64,000 nt of DNA from Deinococcus yavapaiensis KR-236 (GCF_003217515.1 NZ_QJSX01000008.1:149631-213630); one strand, 5' to 3'. Counted from the stretch's first letter, positions 47,906 through 57,335 are shown. Translations and numbers: made by a program. Notes: a model not told the origin generated them from the letters alone.

Positions 47906-49269
47906 CACCGCTTCGTGACGATCATCGGAAGTCCGTTTTTGGCGCGCAGGGTGATGGTTTGTTCCAACTCCATCCGAAAGCCCTCGGCGGGCTGGAAGTC
48001 GAAGCGGCTGGCCAGGGTGGCGAGCAACAGGGCGCCTTCCATGACGGCGAGGTTCGTGCCGATGCACTTTCTCGCGCCCGCGCCGAACGGCAGGTACGCG
48101 AAGCGGTGCGCCGGAAGCCGTCCGGTCAGGAAACGGTCGGGATCGAAGGTCTCGGCGTTTGGCCAGAAGGCAGGGTGACGGTGGATGTTGAAGGTGGACA
48201 CGAAGACGTTCGTCTCGGCGGGGACGCGCCACCCGCCAAGCTCCGTGTCGTGCGCGGCGCGCCTCGGGCTCGTGACGGGCGCGGCGGGGTAAAGGCGCAG
48301 CGTCTCGTCGAGGACGGCGCGCGTGAACGGCAGGTTCGGAAGGTCTGCGACCGTGGGAAGGCGTCCCGCGAGGACGCGGTCGAGTTCCTCTCGCAGGCGT
48401 GCGACGACGTCCGGATGCTGCGAAAGGACCCAGCAGGCGAACGTGAGGGTATTCGCCGTCGTTTCGTGGCCCGCTCCGAAGATCGTGAGGACCTCGTCTC
48501 GAAGTTGTTCGTCCGTCATGCCTTCACCGGTGTCCTCGTCGCGCGCTTCGAGCAGCATGTCGAGCAGGTCACCTTTGGTTTCGCCGCTCGCTCGGCGTTC
48601 GTCGACGAGACGCCGCACGATCGCGTCGATCACGCCTTTTTGCCGCGTGAACGCCTTGTTGGCGGGCGTCGGCCAAGACATCGGGGGTGAGAAGGGCGCT
48701 TGGATGCGCGCTTGCACGAAGCGCGTTCCGGCCGCGACGGCGGGGCCGACCTTGCCCGCCTCGCCGAGCAGGTCGGCGCTGAACATCGTCTGCGTGATGA
48801 TGTCGAGGGTGACGCTCGTCATCTCCACGTCGATGTCCACCGTTCGTCCGGCTTGCGCGCCGAGGCGGTCTACGAGTCGCGCGGCCGCCGCTTCCATCTT
48901 GTGGGCCATCGTGGCGAGCCGAGCTTTGTGGAACATCGGCTGCATCATGCGACGCTGCGAAAGCCACGAAGCGTGATCGTGGTTCGTGACGAGGCCGTTT
49001 CCGAGCAGAAGCCCGAGGCCGAACCGCACGTCGCGCTTGGGAAAGGTGGCGGCGCCGTCGACGAGAACGTGCTGCGCGAAGTCTGGGTGCGAGACGATCA
49101 GCAGGGTGCGGCCCGCGATCTCGAAGCGAACGAGGTCGCCGTACTGACGCCATCCGCTCGTCGTGGCGTGCAAGAAGCCTTGCCGAAACGCGTGGGCGCT
49201 TCCGAGCGGCCACGTGCCTTTCGGGCCGGGCGCGAGGGGAAGCGGTCGGGGCGGAAGGGACGTGGTCAA
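47905..49269 (-). CDS. cytochrome P450
   Basis: A 454-residue soluble P450. The I-helix oxygen motif is FGAGHETTANT (about 269-279), the K-helix ExxR is ETLRLYP, and the heme loop is FGAGARKCIG with the proximal Cys near 417. The length and the Pro-rich start LPLAPGPKGTWPLG resemble CYP102/CYP287-like enzymes. Deinococcus radiodurans has a carotenoid-2-hydroxylating P450 (CYP287), a reasonable but untested identity here. The start is TTG with AAGGAGG about 6 nt upstream. Confidence 0.92.
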   Translation of the reverse strand: MTTSLPPRPLPLAPGPKGTWPLGSAHAFRQGFLHATTSGWRQYGDLVRFEIAGRTLLIVSHPDFAQHVLVDGAATFPKRDVRFGLGLLLGNGLVTNHDHASWLSQRRMMQPMFHKARLATMAHKMEAAAARLVDRLGAQAGRTVDIDVEMTSVTLDIITQTMFSADLLGEAGKVGPAVAAGTRFVQARIQAPFSPPMSWPTPANKAFTRQKGVIDAIVRRLVDERRASGETKGDLLDMLLEARDEDTGEGMTDEQLRDEVLTIFGAGHETTANTLTFACWVLSQHPDVVARLREELDRVLAGRLPTVADLPNLPFTRAVLDETLRLYPAAPVTSPRRAAHDTELGGWRVPAETNVFVSTFNIHRHPAFWPNAETFDPDRFLTGRLPAHRFAYLPFGAGARKCIGTNLAVMEGALLLATLASRFDFQPAEGFRMELEQTITLRAKNGLPMIVTKR

Positions 49270-49387
49270 GAAAGCCTCCTTTCGGAATTATGCGCTCCCT
49301 CGCGTCGCCGCGGCATGAAGACGCGAACGCCAAGGTTTGGAACCACTTCCTGTCCGTTCGGGTGACGGTTCCGTATTACAGTGGCTC

Positions 49388-50434
49388 ATGGACACGTTGA
49401 ACGTGGGAATCCTCGGGGCCGGGTTCATCGCGGGCGTCGTCACGCCTGCCATCAACGCTTCTCGAAACGCTCGGGTGACCGCCGTGGCCGCAAGGGACGC
49501 GGCGCGCGCCGCCGAGTTCGCGTCGCGGCATGAACTCGCGCGGCACCACGAGAGCTACGACGCCCTCTTGAACGATCCCCACGTCGACGCCGTGTACGTC
49601 ACGCTTCCTCCTGCCTTGCACGCGCCTTGGACATTGCGCGCCCTCGCGGCGGGCAAGCACGTCTTGTGCGAAAAGCCGTTCGCGCATGACGCGAAGGACG
49701 CGCGAGCCATGAATCTCGCCGCGCGCGAGGCGGGATTGGTGTTGATGGAAGCGGCGATGTACCGCTTTCACCCTCAGTTCGAGCGCACCCAGGAACTGCT
49801 GAGCGAAGGCGTCGTGGGAGACGTTCGGGTCGTACGCGGCTCGTTCTTCGTGGATCTCGCCGCCTTCGCGCCGACCGACAACTTTCGCTGGCAAGGTGAT
49901 ATGGGCGGAGGGGCGCTCCTCGACCTCGGCTACTACCCGGTGAGCGCCGCTCGTACCCTGTTGGGCCGCGAACCGATCGAAGTGCTAGGCGTGGCGTCCT
50001 CGACGGCGAACGGAGTCGACGAGGCGTTCCATGGCGCCTTGAACTTCGGGGAGTCGACGTGGTCGAGCGTCGATGCCGCCTTCGCCCCGCCGTTTTGGCA
50101 GGGCCTCGAAGTGGTGGGCACGAAGGGGGTGCTGTCCTTGCCGCGGCCCTTTTTGCCGTTCGAAGACGAGTTCCTGACGATCTTCGTGAACGGCGAGGCG
50201 CAGTCCGTTCGCTCGGCGAATCATTACCAACGCATGGTGGAACACTTCGCGGACGTCATCTTGCGTGGTGTGCCGCTGCGGTACGGACCTGAAGAGGCGG
50301 TCGCTCAAATGGCTGTTTTGGACGCCCTCGGACGTTCGGCGCGGCAAGGAAGTCGCGTGTCGCTCGGCGAAGGTCACGAGGCACGTTCGAACTCGGTCGC
50401 GCGGGAAGCGACGTTGCAGGAGCCTGAAGCGTAG
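49388..50434 (+). CDS. Gfo/Idh/MocA family oxidoreductase
   Basis: A 348-residue NAD(P)-dependent sugar-type oxidoreductase. The Rossmann motif NVGILGAGFIAG is at about 5-16, the family EKP motif at HVLCEKPFAHDA (about 95-106), and MGGGALLDLGYYPV in the substrate domain carries the usual active-site Asp region. Substrate unknown. TACAGT lies 5 nt before the ATG at 49388, which decides this start. Confidence 0.9.
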   Translation: MDTLNVGILGAGFIAGVVTPAINASRNARVTAVAARDAARAAEFASRHELARHHESYDALLNDPHVDAVYVTLPPALHAPWTLRALAAGKHVLCEKPFAHDAKDARAMNLAAREAGLVLMEAAMYRFHPQFERTQELLSEGVVGDVRVVRGSFFVDLAAFAPTDNFRWQGDMGGGALLDLGYYPVSAARTLLGREPIEVLGVASSTANGVDEAFHGALNFGESTWSSVDAAFAPPFWQGLEVVGTKGVLSLPRPFLPFEDEFLTIFVNGEAQSVRSANHYQRMVEHFADVILRGVPLRYGPEEAVAQMAVLDALGRSARQGSRVSLGEGHEARSNSVAREATLQEPEA

Positions 50435-51109
50435 AGGGGGACACGACGGGAAGTCTTGCGTCCGCTCGATGTCCTGACCACGTGGCGCGCTCCACGGGAA
50501 GGCGAGGCCGCGATCCTCGTGTGAGGCTGCCGAGCTCCGACGACGGCGTTTCACGAGTTGCAAAGCCCACGTGCTGACGGATGGCCGCTGGAAGGGGAAC
50601 TTGCTCGGATTCATCTGTCGGGCTTTTCCGTGAATCGCGTGATGGGTGACGTGGCGGGCTCTGGGACCGGTAGCCTTCGCGGCATGATCAAAGCGATGGC
50701 CGGGGCGTCAGGGTGAAGACCGTGGAAGCAAAGATGTGCCCTGCCAAGACCGAGAAGGTCACGCCGGCATTTTGAACAGGCCTGAAGGCCGAGGGCGGGC
50801 CGTATCCGTTCGTGGAGGTGCGCTGACTTCGTGGCGGAATGCGCGGACGTCTGCCCTGTTGTCTAGGGAGCACGAACGAGGGAATGCAGTCGGGAAACGG
50901 TGACCGGGAAGAGGAGATCGTCGTTGTAAATTCGCGTGTACGATAGACTCATCGGAACGTGGAGAGCCGCCACGTCGCGAATTGCACGCTCTAGTTCATA
51001 AGCGCCGACTCGAAGACTTGGTCGTCATCACGACTCGGCAGTATGATGCCACGCGTCAGAAGATGGTGACTTGCGCACCATTTGGCGAGTCTTCCTCTTG
51101 CTTACATTC
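50435..51109. other. 675-bp region with no recognisable gene
   Basis: No convincing coding frame, hairpin terminator or RNA was found on either strand. GC content falls toward the right end, leading into the promoter at 51110. Confidence 0.5.
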
Positions 51110-51138
51110 TTGATTTATTTCTCAGGAACCCTTAAGCT
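51110..51138 (+). promoter_or_regulatory. sigma-70-type promoter
   Basis: TTGATT (51110-51115), a 17-bp spacer and TAAGCT (51133-51138). Transcription would start near 51145, giving a leader of about 40 nt with AAGGAG before the GTG at 51186. It is one of the few canonical two-box promoters in the window. Confidence 0.6.
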
Positions 51139-51185
51139 AACGGAAGAGATTCGGTCCGCCGTTTAGCGGTATAAGGAGAACTGTC

Positions 51186-51461
51186 GTGATCACCACCGTC
51201 ACCACCGTCACCACCACTACGACCGTCACGACTGCCACTGCCATGAAGGCTGCGACAGCTATGACCGTGTACGACGAGAATCAAACGATGATTCTCGGCG
51301 TGGTCACGTTGGTCACCTTGCTCGCCTTGCTCGTGACGAAGGAAATAGCGAGTGCCGTTCCAGGAGAGCGCGCGGCACTGCTCACGAAGTCCACGAACCT
51401 CAGCATTTTGCCCTTGGCGATGGCATTCATCGCTATTGCCGTCTACAAGCTCTTCTTTTAA
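51186..51461 (+). CDS. Thr-rich small membrane protein
   Basis: A 91-residue protein. Residues 2-20 are almost only Thr, Val, Ile and Ala (ITTVTTVTTTTTVTTATA), followed by a hydrophilic segment VYDENQT, a transmembrane helix (MILGVVTLVTLLALLV, about 35-50), a loop KEIASAVPGERAALLTKSTN and a second helix ending KLFF. I recall similar small Thr-rich membrane proteins beside polysaccharide genes, but the function is unknown to me. GTG start with AAGGAG 7 nt upstream; own promoter and a 20-bp-stem hairpin 10 bp after the stop. It converges with the ABC exporter gene. Confidence 0.75.
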   Translation: MITTVTTVTTTTTVTTATAMKAATAMTVYDENQTMILGVVTLVTLLALLVTKEIASAVPGERAALLTKSTNLSILPLAMAFIAIAVYKLFF

Positions 51462-51471
51462 AGGACGCAGT

Positions 51472-51514
51472 CGACGAGTGAAGGCGCTCCACCGTGGAGC
51501 GCCTTCACTCGTCG
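51472..51514. terminator. 20-bp-stem hairpin
   Basis: CGACGAGTGAAGGCGCTCCA and TGGAGCGCCTTCACTCGTCG pair perfectly around CCG. It lies 10 bp after the small membrane protein; there is no clear T tract, so stability of the mRNA end is also possible. Confidence 0.75.
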
Positions 51515-51634
51515 AGTTGCTTCATGAAGTGGCAGCGAGAACCCCTCACTGCAGTTCTTTCAGCGAGAGCTTCGGACGAGCGACGTCGACGTCGCCAAGA
51601 CGATGTCGCTCATCCAAAGTCTCACGTCGTCAGA

Positions 51635-53440
51635 TCACGGAGCGTTGGGCGTGTAACGCGAGGCTTGCAATTCGTACAGACGCGCGTACTCACCTCGGCG
51701 CGCCATGAGTTCGGCGTGGGTGCCTTGCTCGACGAGCTGACCTCGCTGAAGCACCAGGATTCGATCCACACTTCGAATGCTCGCCAAGCGGTGCGTGACG
51801 ATCACGACGATCTTGCCGTCGGAAAGCTCTTCGACGCGCTCGAAAAGATCCGCTTCCGCCCTCGCGTCGAGCGCCGACGTAGGTTCGTCGAACAGAACGA
51901 CGTCCGCTTCACGCATGAACGCCCGCGCGACGCCGAGCTTCTGCCATTGACCGCCTGAAAAATCCATTCCTCCGAACGACACGCCCAGCAAGGTGGCATA
52001 TCCGGACGGCAAGCCCTCCACGTCCTCGTGGAGCCGAGCTCGACGCGCCGCATTCGACACGCGGGCCTCGTCCGTACGATGCTGCACGTCGCCAAGCCCG
52101 ATGTTTTCGCTCACCGACAAGTGATACCGACCGAAGTCTTGCAAGACGGCGGCGATACGCGACCTCCACGCCTCGACGTCGATGTCCGCGAGTGGCCGCC
52201 CGTTCACTCGAATCGTGCCCGAACTGGGGTCCATGAAGCGGCACAGCAACTTCAAAAGAGTCGTCTTGCCGGCCCCGTTTTCACCGACGATGGCAACGCG
52301 TTCTCCGTGCCGCAAGGTGAACGTCAAGTCGAACACCCCGCCCTGACCTTCCGGGTAATGGTACGAGACGCGCTCGAACTCTAAGCCGTCTCTCCAAGGC
52401 GAGGGCGGCACGGGCAAGTTCGCCTGACCGAGCAAGGTGGCAGGCTGATCGAGGAATCCGAACAGCTCTTGGAAGAAGTGCAAGTGACCGCGCAGCACAC
52501 CCAGCGATCCGGCCACGCCTCCCACGTACACCAACAGCGACACCAGCACTTGTAACGCCAAAACCAACACGCCGATTCCCAATTCGCCCGAAAGGGCGCG
52601 CGACGTGACCCACGCGAAGGTGATGCCGTTCACGGCCACGAAGGCACACGCGGCGAGCAAGGGCATGATCAGTAAGCGCCGACGCTGACGCAAGGCGTCA
52701 GCGTGTGAACGCTCGAAGGCTTCCACGTAACGCTGCTCGAAGAATTCCGCCAGACCGTACAAGCGAATTTCCTTCGCGTGCGCCTCGCTGACAGCCAAAC
52801 CGCTGAAGTACCGCATCGAACGATTCGAACCGGACCGTTCCAGCTGCATTTGCCACGAGGCGCGTTGTAGGCGGGCGTTCGCCTGGCCGAGCGGCACGGC
52901 GCCCAACACCAGCAAAAGGGGAGCCCACCAAACGATCCATCCCAGCAAGCCCAGCAGTCCGACGGTCGTCAAGGCGCTCGGCAGCAGATTCGAGAGCGCG
53001 GCGAGCAATCCCATGGGCCGCTGTCCCGCTTGACGAGACAGGAGTTGCAGACGGTCATGAAACGCCGGGTCCTCGAAAAGACGCAAATCGACCACGCGGT
53101 TGGCGTGCCGCATCAACATCAACTCCACGTGCGCCGTGAATCGCTCGTTCAAGCTCGCTTGCAGCAACAGGCTTTGCACGTGCAGCACTTGAGTCGCCAA
53201 GACGGCGACGCCCAACACCAGCAGGATTCGAACGGTGTCCGCCGCGTGACCGTGCGAAATCGCGTCTACCAGCCCTTTGATGAGCCACAAGCTCAACGGC
53301 GCCATGCCGCCACGCACGATCAAGATCAGCACGAACGAGACGGCGAGGCGAGGCTGCGCGGACCACAAGGTGAGCGCCGTTCGGCGAACGAGTCTGCCGA
53401 TCGGCGCCCACCGAGCTTCCCAAAACACCCTGACCGTCAT
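51635..53440 (-). CDS. ABC transporter, fused permease/ATPase exporter
   Basis: A 601-residue half-transporter. Six membrane helices (about 30-330) are followed by an ATPase with Walker A GENGAGKTTLL (near 395), signature FSGGQWQKLGVARAF, Walker B VVLFDEPTSALD and switch VTHRLASIRSVD. There is no N-terminal C39 peptidase domain. The start at 53440 overlaps the stop of the nucleotidyltransferase/B2-like gene (ATGA), so the two are translationally coupled. That pairing suggests export of a peptide product, as with lasso-peptide exporters; lipid or sugar export is possible. Confidence 0.92.
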   Translation of the reverse strand: MTVRVFWEARWAPIGRLVRRTALTLWSAQPRLAVSFVLILIVRGGMAPLSLWLIKGLVDAISHGHAADTVRILLVLGVAVLATQVLHVQSLLLQASLNERFTAHVELMLMRHANRVVDLRLFEDPAFHDRLQLLSRQAGQRPMGLLAALSNLLPSALTTVGLLGLLGWIVWWAPLLLVLGAVPLGQANARLQRASWQMQLERSGSNRSMRYFSGLAVSEAHAKEIRLYGLAEFFEQRYVEAFERSHADALRQRRRLLIMPLLAACAFVAVNGITFAWVTSRALSGELGIGVLVLALQVLVSLLVYVGGVAGSLGVLRGHLHFFQELFGFLDQPATLLGQANLPVPPSPWRDGLEFERVSYHYPEGQGGVFDLTFTLRHGERVAIVGENGAGKTTLLKLLCRFMDPSSGTIRVNGRPLADIDVEAWRSRIAAVLQDFGRYHLSVSENIGLGDVQHRTDEARVSNAARRARLHEDVEGLPSGYATLLGVSFGGMDFSGGQWQKLGVARAFMREADVVLFDEPTSALDARAEADLFERVEELSDGKIVVIVTHRLASIRSVDRILVLQRGQLVEQGTHAELMARRGEYARLYELQASRYTPNAP

Positions 53441-54783
53441 GGTGAAGCGTGTTCGATGTTGACGGTGTAGCGCCTTCGGACGAACTCGGCGTCGAAGTAG
53501 CGAAGAGGCTTGCCGTCCAACTCGATCCAGGCGTGACCGACGACCGCGCCGCCGACGCGACGAACGCCGCTCACGAAGACTGGTCGATAGCCGTAGCGGC
53601 GCAACGCCACGTAAAGCGTCAAAGAGCGCGGCAAGCAGACGTCCTCGCGTTTCCCGTACAACCACATCGTCCACTTCACTCCGCGCGCCACACGCTGCAC
53701 GTCTATCGTCGGCGACGAACCGAAGGGGAGCTCGTCGAGTTTCTCGAACAAAGCGTGAACGTTACTCTCGGGACGCAGCATGGCGCGCACGGCGAGGTAA
53801 TGCGGAAGCTCCCGCGTCATGTCGGCGAGGTACAGCGGAAACTTCGTCAAGACGAGCGTCGACAAGTCCCAAGCCCGCACCATTCGCCAGTCCAACTCGA
53901 CGTCACCTCGTTCTTCTCGAATGCTGGCGTCGAATGCGGCTCGCTCAGGCGCCGTCAGCCGCTCGAGGCGAACGTGTCGGCGCCAAGGATCGAGGATCTT
54001 CAGGACTTGCAGCAAGGTGCGCCGAGCGCCGAATTGCTCGGCCCGCGCCGTCACCGCCTCGAGCGTCACGCCGTGACGTTCGATCAGTTGCTGCATGTCC
54101 GTGTAGTCTTGCGGCTTGAACACCCACCGCTCGCTCGGATCGCAATACCAGGCGCGTCCCAAGACGAGCGGCACCAGCACGGCGTCGACAGGCGAGAGCA
54201 GGTGGACGTCCATTCCTTCCCAAGTCACGCGTCGCGCGGCTTGCCAAGACAAGCGTTGCACGCGGCGTTGCCGTGATTGACCGAGCAACGTCCGTTGCGT
54301 GGGGTGTCGCTGAACTTCCACGTGCGCCACGCCGCTCGGGGACACCAAGCGAAGCACCTCGTGGTCGAACCACGCTCCGGGCGGACGGCGCCAGTCCACT
54401 CGCCACCCCAAGCGCCGCGCGAGCCGCTCCGCGACTGCCGTGTTCTCGTCGTGAATCACGATGTCGATGTCGCCGTAGTGCCTGGCACCGGAAGCGGCGT
54501 ACTCGAACTCGGCGAGCGCGAAACCTTTGATGAGGAGCACGTCGATGCTGGCGTCCCGCCAAGCGCGGAGCAGCGGAATCAACTCGGCCTTCGTCACTTC
54601 ATGACGTGCCGCCGCCAGGCGGTAGGCGAACCGAAGCTGCGAGCGATCCGGTGTGTCGGGCGACGCGTGAACGAACGCGTACCCGACGAGCTTGGTCACC
54701 TCGAGCAACGTTCGGGACGGCAAGGTCGACGACGTGCCCAGCAGAAAGTGTTCGAGCGAAGCGAGGGACATCGAAGCGTTCAC
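53437..54783 (-). CDS. fused nucleotidyltransferase and lasso-peptide-B2-like transglutaminase-fold protease
   Basis: A 448-residue two-domain protein. The N-terminal half matches the Rnat-type nucleotidyltransferase family (PF14907): VLLIKGFALAE (83-93) and the metal site RHYGDIDIVI with Asp105 and Asp107, then GVAHVEVQRHP. Residues about 340-448 resemble lasso peptide biosynthesis B2 proteins (transglutaminase-like leader peptidase): Cys383 in EDVCLPRSLTLYVALRRYG, His417 in VVGHAWIELDG and Asp423 as a plausible triad. The fusion is uncommon to my knowledge. GTG start with GGAGG only 2 nt before it; ATG 54771 is the alternative. Operon with the ABC exporter; RRE, cyclase and precursor genes are not visible nearby. 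Confidence 0.75.
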   Translation of the reverse strand: MNASMSLASLEHFLLGTSSTLPSRTLLEVTKLVGYAFVHASPDTPDRSQLRFAYRLAAARHEVTKAELIPLLRAWRDASIDVLLIKGFALAEFEYAASGARHYGDIDIVIHDENTAVAERLARRLGWRVDWRRPPGAWFDHEVLRLVSPSGVAHVEVQRHPTQRTLLGQSRQRRVQRLSWQAARRVTWEGMDVHLLSPVDAVLVPLVLGRAWYCDPSERWVFKPQDYTDMQQLIERHGVTLEAVTARAEQFGARRTLLQVLKILDPWRRHVRLERLTAPERAAFDASIREERGDVELDWRMVRAWDLSTLVLTKFPLYLADMTRELPHYLAVRAMLRPESNVHALFEKLDELPFGSSPTIDVQRVARGVKWTMWLYGKREDVCLPRSLTLYVALRRYGYRPVFVSGVRRVGGAVVGHAWIELDGKPLRYFDAEFVRRRYTVNIEHASP

Positions 54784-54889
54784 GACCTCCGCTCATCATA
54801 GCAAGCAAAGAAGACGAAAGAACCGAAGCGCTTCTCGTCGTCCTAGGCGGCGGCCCCCGGGGTGACGGCCGGAAACGCCGAAAGCGACT

Positions 54890-55723
54890 TCAACGCAAGT
54901 GCCCCAACGCGTACTCCCGAAGCGTCGCGATCCCTTCGTGGAACACGACGCCGAGCGCTCCCAAGCGATCGGCGGGTGTGGGTAGGGCCGGATCGAACGA
55001 TCGGTCGGGCGTCGGCACCGCGATCACCTCCGGCACGCCCGCCGCTTCGAAGAGCCGCTTCGCGCGCCACTCGTGCCAGGCCGACGTGACGAGCAGCACT
55101 CGGCGCCATTGGCGCGCGCGAACGAGTGCGGCGGCGGCGCGGCTTTCGTCGAAGGTGTCGCGAACGCCGGGCAATTCGAGCATCACGGGGAAGCGCTCGG
55201 GATACAGGCGCCGCGCTTGTGCTTTCGCGGTTTGCGCCATCGTCGGACAATTCGCGCCGAACAACTCGGGTGCTTGCGCGGACACGACCACGTTGGGCGC
55301 GTATCCCGCCGCCCACAATTCCAAGCCTCGGATCAGCCTCTCCTGCCCGACGGTGTTGAGGAGCTCGCGTTCGCACTGAAGGCTCGATCCGAGCACGACG
55401 ATGGCGTCCGCCGACTCGGGAAGCTGAACCACCGACATCGCGCGCAAGGCAGGCGTCAACACGGGTGTGAGCACCACGAGGGCGCCGACGAGGTACACCA
55501 CGACGAAGGACGTCAGCAACATTCGCCGCAGAGCTCGCCGAACGGCGCACACCGCGCACACGAGAATCGCCAAGAGGTCGACTCGGTCGGTCAAGCCGAC
55601 GTTCAGCAAAAGGCCTGGCAGCACGATAAGGGCAACTCCCAACGCGGCCCCCAGCGTCAACGATCGAAGCACGTTCGTCGCGGATGGATCAGGACGTCGG
55701 GCAGAGGATTGCAGAAGCGGCAT
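54890..55723 (-). CDS. YdcF/ElyC-like DUF218 membrane protein
   Basis: A 277-residue protein with N-terminal transmembrane helices (about 20-85) and a DUF218 domain: ADAIVVLGSSLQCERELL with the GxS motif, RGLELWAAGYAPNVVVSA, then RVLLVTSAWHEWRAKRLFE with the conserved H near the end, and FHEGIATLREY. SanA/ElyC/YdcF relatives act on envelope carrier-lipid or peptidoglycan homeostasis. A GTG at 55765 would extend it by 14 residues. It lies 106 bp upstream of the nucleotidyltransferase/B2-like gene on the same strand. Confidence 0.82.
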   Translation of the reverse strand: MPLLQSSARRPDPSATNVLRSLTLGAALGVALIVLPGLLLNVGLTDRVDLLAILVCAVCAVRRALRRMLLTSFVVVYLVGALVVLTPVLTPALRAMSVVQLPESADAIVVLGSSLQCERELLNTVGQERLIRGLELWAAGYAPNVVVSAQAPELFGANCPTMAQTAKAQARRLYPERFPVMLELPGVRDTFDESRAAAALVRARQWRRVLLVTSAWHEWRAKRLFEAAGVPEVIAVPTPDRSFDPALPTPADRLGALGVVFHEGIATLREYALGHLR

Positions 55724-55889
55724 TCCGTCCAGTTTGCCACTTCTGCCGTCAACTCCTTCGGGCACTCAGCAAAATAATGAGTTCAGTCTGTATGTTGGTT
55801 AAAGGAAACGCTTGCGACTCGGTATCGTGAAGAAGCAAGAGAAACGGCCCTCTTCCCACTCGTCTTTCAGCAGCAAACGGGGTTATATC

Positions 55890-57263
55890 GTGAACGTCAC
55901 CATCATCGGATCAGGCTATGTCGGTCTCACCACAGCGGTGGCTTTGGCCCTCATCGGGCATCGCACGCGCGTCTACGACATCGACAACGCCAAGATCGAA
56001 GGTCTGCGCGTCGGACGCGCCCCTTTCTACGAGCCGGGCCTCGAGGAAGCATTGCAAGCCGCTCAAGCCAACTTGCAATTCGAGTACGAACCCTCGCGAG
56101 CCTTCGAAAACGCCGATGTGGTCATGATCGCCGTGGGTACCCCTCCCACGCCCGCGGGTGGAGCGAACCTCGGGTACCTCTACACAGCGCTGCGCGACCT
56201 TACCGAGCACAACACCAACCACGACGTTCTCGTTGTCACCAAGTCCACGGTGCCGGTCGGTACCGGCTCGAACGTCTCGGCGTTCTACGAGCAGGCCACC
56301 GGACGCACCCCCTTGATCGCGAGCGCGCCGGAATTTCTCCGTCAAGGTCGCGCCCTCGCGGACACCCTGTATCCGGAGCGGCTCGTCTTCGGCACCCGTG
56401 ATCCTCGCGCGCTGACTCTGCTGCGCGAACTGTACGAGCCGATCATTTCCCAGACGTTCGAGCCGCCCGCTTACCTGCCGCAGCCTCAGCAACGTTCGAC
56501 CGTTCCCGCGATCGAATGCTCGATCGAAAGCGCCGAGCTCGCCAAGTACGCCGCGAACGCCTTCCTCGCCACCAAGATCTCCTTCGCCAACGAAATCGCC
56601 AACGTCTGCGACCTCGTCGGGGGAGACGTGCAAGACGTCATGGCCGTTCTCGGCCTCGACTCACGCATCGGCGCGCAATTCCTGCAGGCAGGACTCGGGT
56701 ACGGAGGCAGCTGCTTTCCGAAGGACACCCGCGCGCTCGCACAACTCTCCAACCGAGAAGGCTACAGCTTCAAGTTGCTGAGCGCGACCATCGAAGTGAA
56801 CAACGATCAACGCTTCCGCGTCATCGACAAGCTCGAACGGCACTTCGGAACCCTGCAAGGCAAGGACATCACGGTGCTCGGACTCACCTTCAAGGCAGGC
56901 ACCGACGACTTGCGTGACGCTCCCAGCTTGGACATCATCGCCGAACTCGTGTCGAGAGGTGCGCGCGTGACCGCGCACGATCCCGTCGCCCTCGACGCGG
57001 CCGGGAAAATGCTTCCCGCCCATGTCCGTCTGTGCTCCGAGGCCCAAGAAGCCTTGAAAGGAGCGGACGCCGCACTGCTCGTCACCGAGTGGCCCGAGTA
57101 CCGCGCGCTCGACTGGCGGGCGGCCCAGCGCTCCATGCGCCATAACGTGATCATCGACGGCCGTAACGCTCTGGATCACCACCTCCTGGCCGAGATTGGC
57201 TTCGTGTACGAAGGTGTGGGACGTGTGGGACGCCGGGCGCTTCCAGCTCCGACCTTCGTCTAA
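55890..57263 (+). CDS. ugd: UDP-glucose 6-dehydrogenase
   Basis: A 457-residue enzyme that makes UDP-glucuronate for surface polysaccharides. It has NVTIIGSGYVGLTTAVALA (2-20, NAD site), KSTVPVGTGSNV, APEFLRQGRALADTLYPERLVFG and the catalytic Cys275 in GYGGSCFPKDT, with the C-terminal FKAGTDDLRDAPS nucleotide-binding segment. The GTG start at 55890 gives the exact N-terminus; a longer frame to 55812 is unlikely. The gene marks an exopolysaccharide neighbourhood. Confidence 0.96.
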   Translation: MNVTIIGSGYVGLTTAVALALIGHRTRVYDIDNAKIEGLRVGRAPFYEPGLEEALQAAQANLQFEYEPSRAFENADVVMIAVGTPPTPAGGANLGYLYTALRDLTEHNTNHDVLVVTKSTVPVGTGSNVSAFYEQATGRTPLIASAPEFLRQGRALADTLYPERLVFGTRDPRALTLLRELYEPIISQTFEPPAYLPQPQQRSTVPAIECSIESAELAKYAANAFLATKISFANEIANVCDLVGGDVQDVMAVLGLDSRIGAQFLQAGLGYGGSCFPKDTRALAQLSNREGYSFKLLSATIEVNNDQRFRVIDKLERHFGTLQGKDITVLGLTFKAGTDDLRDAPSLDIIAELVSRGARVTAHDPVALDAAGKMLPAHVRLCSEAQEALKGADAALLVTEWPEYRALDWRAAQRSMRHNVIIDGRNALDHHLLAEIGFVYEGVGRVGRRALPAPTFV

Positions 57264-57288
57264 TTCATCTCGAGCTCGTAACTCTTTT

Positions 57289-57335
57289 ACAGAGAGCGAC
57301 TTGCTCCCACCTTGTGGGAGCAAGTCGCTCTCTGT
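57289..57335 (+). terminator. 22-bp-stem hairpin after ugd
   Basis: ACAGAGAGCGACTTGCTCCCAC pairs with GTGGGAGCAAGTCGCTCTCTGT around CTT, 25 bp past the ugd stop. No strong T run follows. Confidence 0.8.

Noticed and set aside
51515..51634. 17-codon minus-strand ORF after the exporter (MSDIVLATSTSLVRSSR) as a lasso precursor
   Set aside because: It lacks the leader Thr at -2, the Gly/Cys core start and the Asp/Glu ring acceptor expected of lasso precursors, and has no ribosome site.
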